Assembly: GCF_006442795.2 (NCBI RefSeq)
Contig: NZ_CP083956.1
Location: forward strand, 2,333,501-2,397,500
DNA length: 64,000 nucleotides
Source of the DNA: Mesorhizobium sp. B1-1-8
GTDB lineage: Bacteria; Pseudomonadota; Alphaproteobacteria; Rhizobiales; Rhizobiaceae
Direction: 5' to 3'
The first letter of the stretch is position 1. Every line of letters starts with the position of its first letter. This document shows, in pieces, positions 61,012-64,000 of this stretch. The translations under genes and the position numbers were made by a program. The notes below the pieces were generated by a model, which saw only the letters and a program-made list of their open reading frames with translations, ran no database searches and had not been told where the DNA came from.

Positions 61012-63468
61012 TCAGCCCGGCGGCAGCGCGTAGGCGATGACTTCGTCGCCGACCTTGGTTTCCATGAAATGATGGCCGCCCGGAGCGATGACGATGTATT
61101 GCCTGCCGTCGACCTCATAGGTCATTGGGGTCGTCTGGCCGCCGGCGGGAAGGCCGGTCTGCCATACTTCCTTGCCGGTCTTGATGTCGATCGCGCGCAG
61201 CTTGTTGTCGGTGGTCGCGGCGATGAAGATCAGGCCACCGGCAGTGACCAGCGGGCCGCCATTGTTCGGCGTTCCGATGGTGAGCGGCAGCATCGAAGGA
61301 ATGCCGAACGGCCCGTTATTGTCGGCACTGCCAAGCGGTTCGTCCCACAGCGTCCTGCCGGTCTTGAGATCGATAGCGCGGATGTGGCCGTAAGGTGGCC
61401 TTGAACAGAGGAGGCCCGTGGAGAGCCGCCAGCCGGCATTCACCGCGATGGCGTATGGCGACCCGGCCTGCGGATCGCCGATATCCTTCACCTTCTTCGG
61501 GCTGCCGCCCTTGTCGATCGGTTTGAAGCCCATCTGGTCCGCCTTCTTGCGCGGAATGAGCTGGTCGTAGTTCGGCATATCATTGTAGTTGGCGACCAAG
61601 ATGCCGCTGTCGGTATCGACGGCGACGCTGCCCCAGTCCGAGCCGCCATTGTAACCGGGATATTCGATGAAGGGCCGGTCGACCGTTGGCGGCGTGTACT
61701 CGCCCTGATAGGAGGCGCGATGGAACTGGATGCGGCAATATAGTTGATCCAGCGGACTCATGCCCCACATGTCCTTTTCGGTGAGCACCGGCTGGTCGAG
61801 ATGCGCGTAGCCGGAGTAGGGCTGTGTCTCGGAAAGCTTGTCCGGTTCGACGCCGCCCGAGGGGGCCTTGCGCTCCTCGACCGGGAAAAGCGCCTTGCCG
61901 GTCTTTCGATCCAGCACATAAATCTGTCCCTGTTTGCTGGGGACGATGATGGCCGCAATCTTTCCTGTGGCCGTCGGGAAATCGACCAATGCCGGCTGCG
62001 AGCCGAGGTCATAGTCCCAAAGATCATGATGGACCGTCTGGAAATGCCAGACCGGCTTGCCGGTCGTCACGTCGATGGCAACGATTGATGAATTGAACTG
62101 GTTTTCGAAATCCTTGCGGTCGACGCCATAATAGTCGACGGCGGCATTGCCGAGCGGCAGATAGACGTAGCCGAGCTGCGGGTCGGCGGCCGCGACGGTC
62201 CACATGTTGGGCGTGCCGCGGAAGTAGGTGTCGCCGGCAGGTGGCACGCCAGTGCGATCGGGATGCCCCATATCCCATGCCCAGGCGAGTTTGCCCGTCG
62301 TAGCGTCGTAGCCGCGAACGACGCCCGAAGGCGCGTTCTCGGCCTGGCCGTCCTTGACTTGTGCGCCGACGACGGCGATGCCGCGCACGATCGTCGGCGG
62401 CGCGGTGACCGAATACCAGCCCGGCACCGTCTCGCCGATGCCCTGGTTGAGATCGACGCTGCCTTGCTGGCCGAAATCCGGGCAGGGCTTGCCCGTCCGG
62501 GCGTCGATGGCGATCAGTCGCGCGTCCAGCGTTCCGAAAATGATCCTTGTGGCACAGGCCTGGTCCGCGCTCGCGCCAGGGACGGTGAAGTAGGCGACCC
62601 CGCGGCAACTCGCACCGTAAGGTATGGCGTTGTCGGGAACTTTCGGATCATAGCGCCACTCTTCCTTGCCCGTCCTGGCATCGGCGGAAACGATGATGTC
62701 CTTGGCCGAGCAGGCGTAGAGATGGCCGCCGATCTCCAGCGGCGTGTTCTCGGGCGAATAGAGATCCTTGGTTGCCCCGTTCGGCATGTCGCCCGTGTGG
62801 AATGACCAGGCGCGGGTGAGCTTGGAGACATTCGCCGCCGTGATCTGGTTCAGCGGCGAATAGCGCGTGCCAAGTTCCGAGCCGCCATAGACGGGCCAGT
62901 CATTGTCGGCCTGGTGAATCGCGGTGTCCTGCGACGCCGGCGCGCCGTTCGGCGCGGGCTGCGCGGCAGGCGCCGGCGGTTGCGCCGGTTGTGACTGCGC
63001 CAAGGCAGTGATGTGCAAGAAGCCGAACGCGCCTAGCGCCATGACCGGCAACAGCAAGCCGGTCACATAGGCTGCGTTCCGGCTGCCTCGTCCTGTCGTC
63101 CCACGGAAGGCGGGGATGGCCAGTAGAACGAAGATGAGCACGACCGTGGGGGCGAGGACGCGTGGCATCAGGGCCCAGCCGTCGAAACCCACCTCCCAAT
63201 AGGCCCAGGCGAGCGTGGCGAGCCAGGTCAGCACGTATAGCCAGACGCCGCCCATATTTCCAACCAGCAGGAGGAGGCCTGCGAGCAGCAGTGCGATGCC
63301 TGTAGGCAGGTAGTACCATGAGCCGCCAAGTGCGATCAGCCAGGCGCCGCCGCCGCCAATCAGGATGCCGAGAATGACCAGTAGTATGCCGACCAGCACT
63401 CTCCACCAGAAGGCGACGCCGCGATGGTGCACAGGGCGATGAGCGTTGATTGCGGCGGTGTCGGTCAT
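61012..63468 (-). CDS. Membrane-bound PQQ-dependent dehydrogenase (glucose/quinate/shikimate family)
   Basis: This 818-residue protein has five N-terminal membrane spans in residues 15-150, a Pro/Ala-rich linker, and a long PQQ propeller domain with DWPVYGGSELGTRYSPL, SCRGVAYF and many GKPVWHF-type repeat tryptophans. The fold is that of membrane glucose and quinate/shikimate dehydrogenases, which oxidise substrate in the periplasm and reduce ubiquinone. The ATG at 63468 is chosen at the membrane-domain start. PQQ synthesis genes are not in view. Confidence 0.93.
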   Translation of the reverse strand: MTDTAAINAHRPVHHRGVAFWWRVLVGILLVILGILIGGGGAWLIALGGSWYYLPTGIALLLAGLLLLVGNMGGVWLYVLTWLATLAWAYWEVGFDGWALMPRVLAPTVVLIFVLLAIPAFRGTTGRGSRNAAYVTGLLLPVMALGAFGFLHITALAQSQPAQPPAPAAQPAPNGAPASQDTAIHQADNDWPVYGGSELGTRYSPLNQITAANVSKLTRAWSFHTGDMPNGATKDLYSPENTPLEIGGHLYACSAKDIIVSADARTGKEEWRYDPKVPDNAIPYGASCRGVAYFTVPGASADQACATRIIFGTLDARLIAIDARTGKPCPDFGQQGSVDLNQGIGETVPGWYSVTAPPTIVRGIAVVGAQVKDGQAENAPSGVVRGYDATTGKLAWAWDMGHPDRTGVPPAGDTYFRGTPNMWTVAAADPQLGYVYLPLGNAAVDYYGVDRKDFENQFNSSIVAIDVTTGKPVWHFQTVHHDLWDYDLGSQPALVDFPTATGKIAAIIVPSKQGQIYVLDRKTGKALFPVEERKAPSGGVEPDKLSETQPYSGYAHLDQPVLTEKDMWGMSPLDQLYCRIQFHRASYQGEYTPPTVDRPFIEYPGYNGGSDWGSVAVDTDSGILVANYNDMPNYDQLIPRKKADQMGFKPIDKGGSPKKVKDIGDPQAGSPYAIAVNAGWRLSTGLLCSRPPYGHIRAIDLKTGRTLWDEPLGSADNNGPFGIPSMLPLTIGTPNNGGPLVTAGGLIFIAATTDNKLRAIDIKTGKEVWQTGLPAGGQTTPMTYEVDGRQYIVIAPGGHHFMETKVGDEVIAYALPPG

Positions 63469-63582
63469 GGCATTTTCCAGCGTGAAACAGATCGTGATAG
63501 TTGGCGAACGCATGCGACCGGCTGTGGTTGCGGAGCCCTGTCCGCGGCGACAGTCACCATTCTGTGATCCCCGCAAGGCTTC

Positions 63583-63608
63583 GGAACTTTCGAGGCGAAA
63601 GCACCGTT
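63583..63608 (+). promoter_or_regulatory. EcfG-type promoter of multiheme cytochrome gene
   Basis: GGAAC, 17 bases, CGTT: an exact consensus match ending 46 bases before the ATG at 63655. Confidence 0.75.
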
Positions 63609-63654
63609 AGGTGTCGTCAACTCTGGGTTTGCCTTCAGCAGAATCGGCGAGAGG

Positions 63655-64000
63655 ATGCCGCAGATCTTCTCGAAAAACGCCAATGGCGTTGCGCGCTTCG
63701 TCATCTGGGGAAGCTGTGCACTTCTGCTGATAGCCGCCGCGATCGGGATAATCCTCCCCCGCTCGGACCTGGTAACGGGAGTAGGGGAGCCGTTGGCGCA
63801 GCCAGTGCCATTCAGCCACAAACACCATGTCGGCCAGCTCGGCATCGACTGCCGCTATTGCCACAGCGGTGTGGAAACCTCGGCTGCGGCGGGCCTGCCG
63901 GCAACCGAAGTCTGCATGACCTGCCATTCGCAGCTTTTCACCGATGCCGGCATGTTGGCGCCGGTCCGCGCAAGCCTCGCCGGCGGCCAGCCCATCGCAT
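63655..64000 (+). CDS. Multiheme c-type cytochrome, alternative complex III ActA-like (partial)
   Basis: The gene runs off the right edge; 115 residues are visible. An N-terminal membrane span (FVIWGSCALLLIAAAIGIIL) is followed by PFSHKHHVGQLGIDCRYCHS and VCMTCHSQ, so two CxxCH heme sites lie close together, as in the pentaheme ActA subunit of alternative complex III. Cytochrome c7 proteins share this pattern. The ATG has GAGAGG immediately before it, a tight spacing, so the start is not certain. A perfect stress promoter lies upstream. Confidence 0.85.
   Translation, partial: MPQIFSKNANGVARFVIWGSCALLLIAAAIGIILPRSDLVTGVGEPLAQPVPFSHKHHVGQLGIDCRYCHSGVETSAAAGLPATEVCMTCHSQLFTDAGMLAPVRASLAGGQPIA

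Noticed and set aside
1..64000. CRISPR arrays, tRNA or rRNA genes, prophage genes and insertion sequences
   Set aside because: None were seen on reading; only the RIME repeat and a short tandem duplication were found.

Overview
The window reads as a chromosomal stretch of a rhizobial alphaproteobacterium, most like Mesorhizobium or a close Phyllobacteriaceae relative. Supporting signs are high GC with strong GC3 coding, an AapJQMP-type amino-acid ABC transporter, an EcfG-type sigma factor beside a NepR-like protein, CsbD, DUF2267, DUF2934 and DUF3309 stress proteins, and one RIME-type repeat. No rRNA, tRNA, CRISPR array, phage gene or insertion sequence was seen.

Region 1 (1-21617) is a catabolic region. 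A long minus-strand run holds an AapJQMP-like transporter with a LysR regulator upstream. After it come an FAD-linked oxidase, a TPP enzyme, a HyuA/HyuB pair, an aminotransferase and a uronate-dehydrogenase-like protein cut by the left edge. A second minus-strand run carries a 3-hydroxyisobutyrate-dehydrogenase-like protein, an AroE-like protein, three SDRs, a RidA protein and a GntR/FCD regulator. Divergent from it are an HpcH/HpaI aldolase and a DAO-type oxidase. The pair looks built for uptake and stepwise breakdown of a small nitrogen-containing or sugar-acid-like compound; the substrate cannot be read from the sequence.

Region 2 (21656-26526) and region 4 (51852-57437) are stress islands. 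They contain many small proteins, several below usual gene-calling length, and an EcfG-like sigma factor convergent with a small NepR-like gene. Upstream of most genes is a GGAAC-N16/17-NGTT element, the known promoter type of the alphaproteobacterial general stress response.

Region 3 (26591-51735) is a two-operon glycan system. Operon A (35701 down to 26591) has inositol-phosphate synthase, a histidine phosphatase, a CgeB-like glycosyltransferase, a sugar nucleotidyltransferase, a methyltransferase, an apparently circularly permuted glycoside hydrolase, a PIG-L deacetylase, a GT4 glycosyltransferase, an acetyltransferase and a second methyltransferase. Operon B (51735 down to 42517) has two nucleotide-sugar epimerases, a B12-binding radical SAM enzyme, a GT4, three CgeB-like glycosyltransferases and a UDP-glucuronate-decarboxylase-like enzyme. 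Almost all of these genes overlap or abut, and both operons have a stress-type promoter candidate. A heme-copper oxidase locus (35936-42251) with its own tri-heme cytochrome lies between them. Region 5 (58248-64000) holds an alpha/beta hydrolase, a small zinc-ribbon protein, an FAD monooxygenase, a membrane PQQ dehydrogenase and, cut by the right edge, a multiheme cytochrome resembling the first subunit of alternative complex III.

The strongest candidate for an undescribed system is the pair of stress-linked glycan operons. Operon A pairs inositol-phosphate synthase with a GT4, a PIG-L deacetylase and an acetyltransferase, which recalls mycothiol synthesis but lacks the cysteine ligase.
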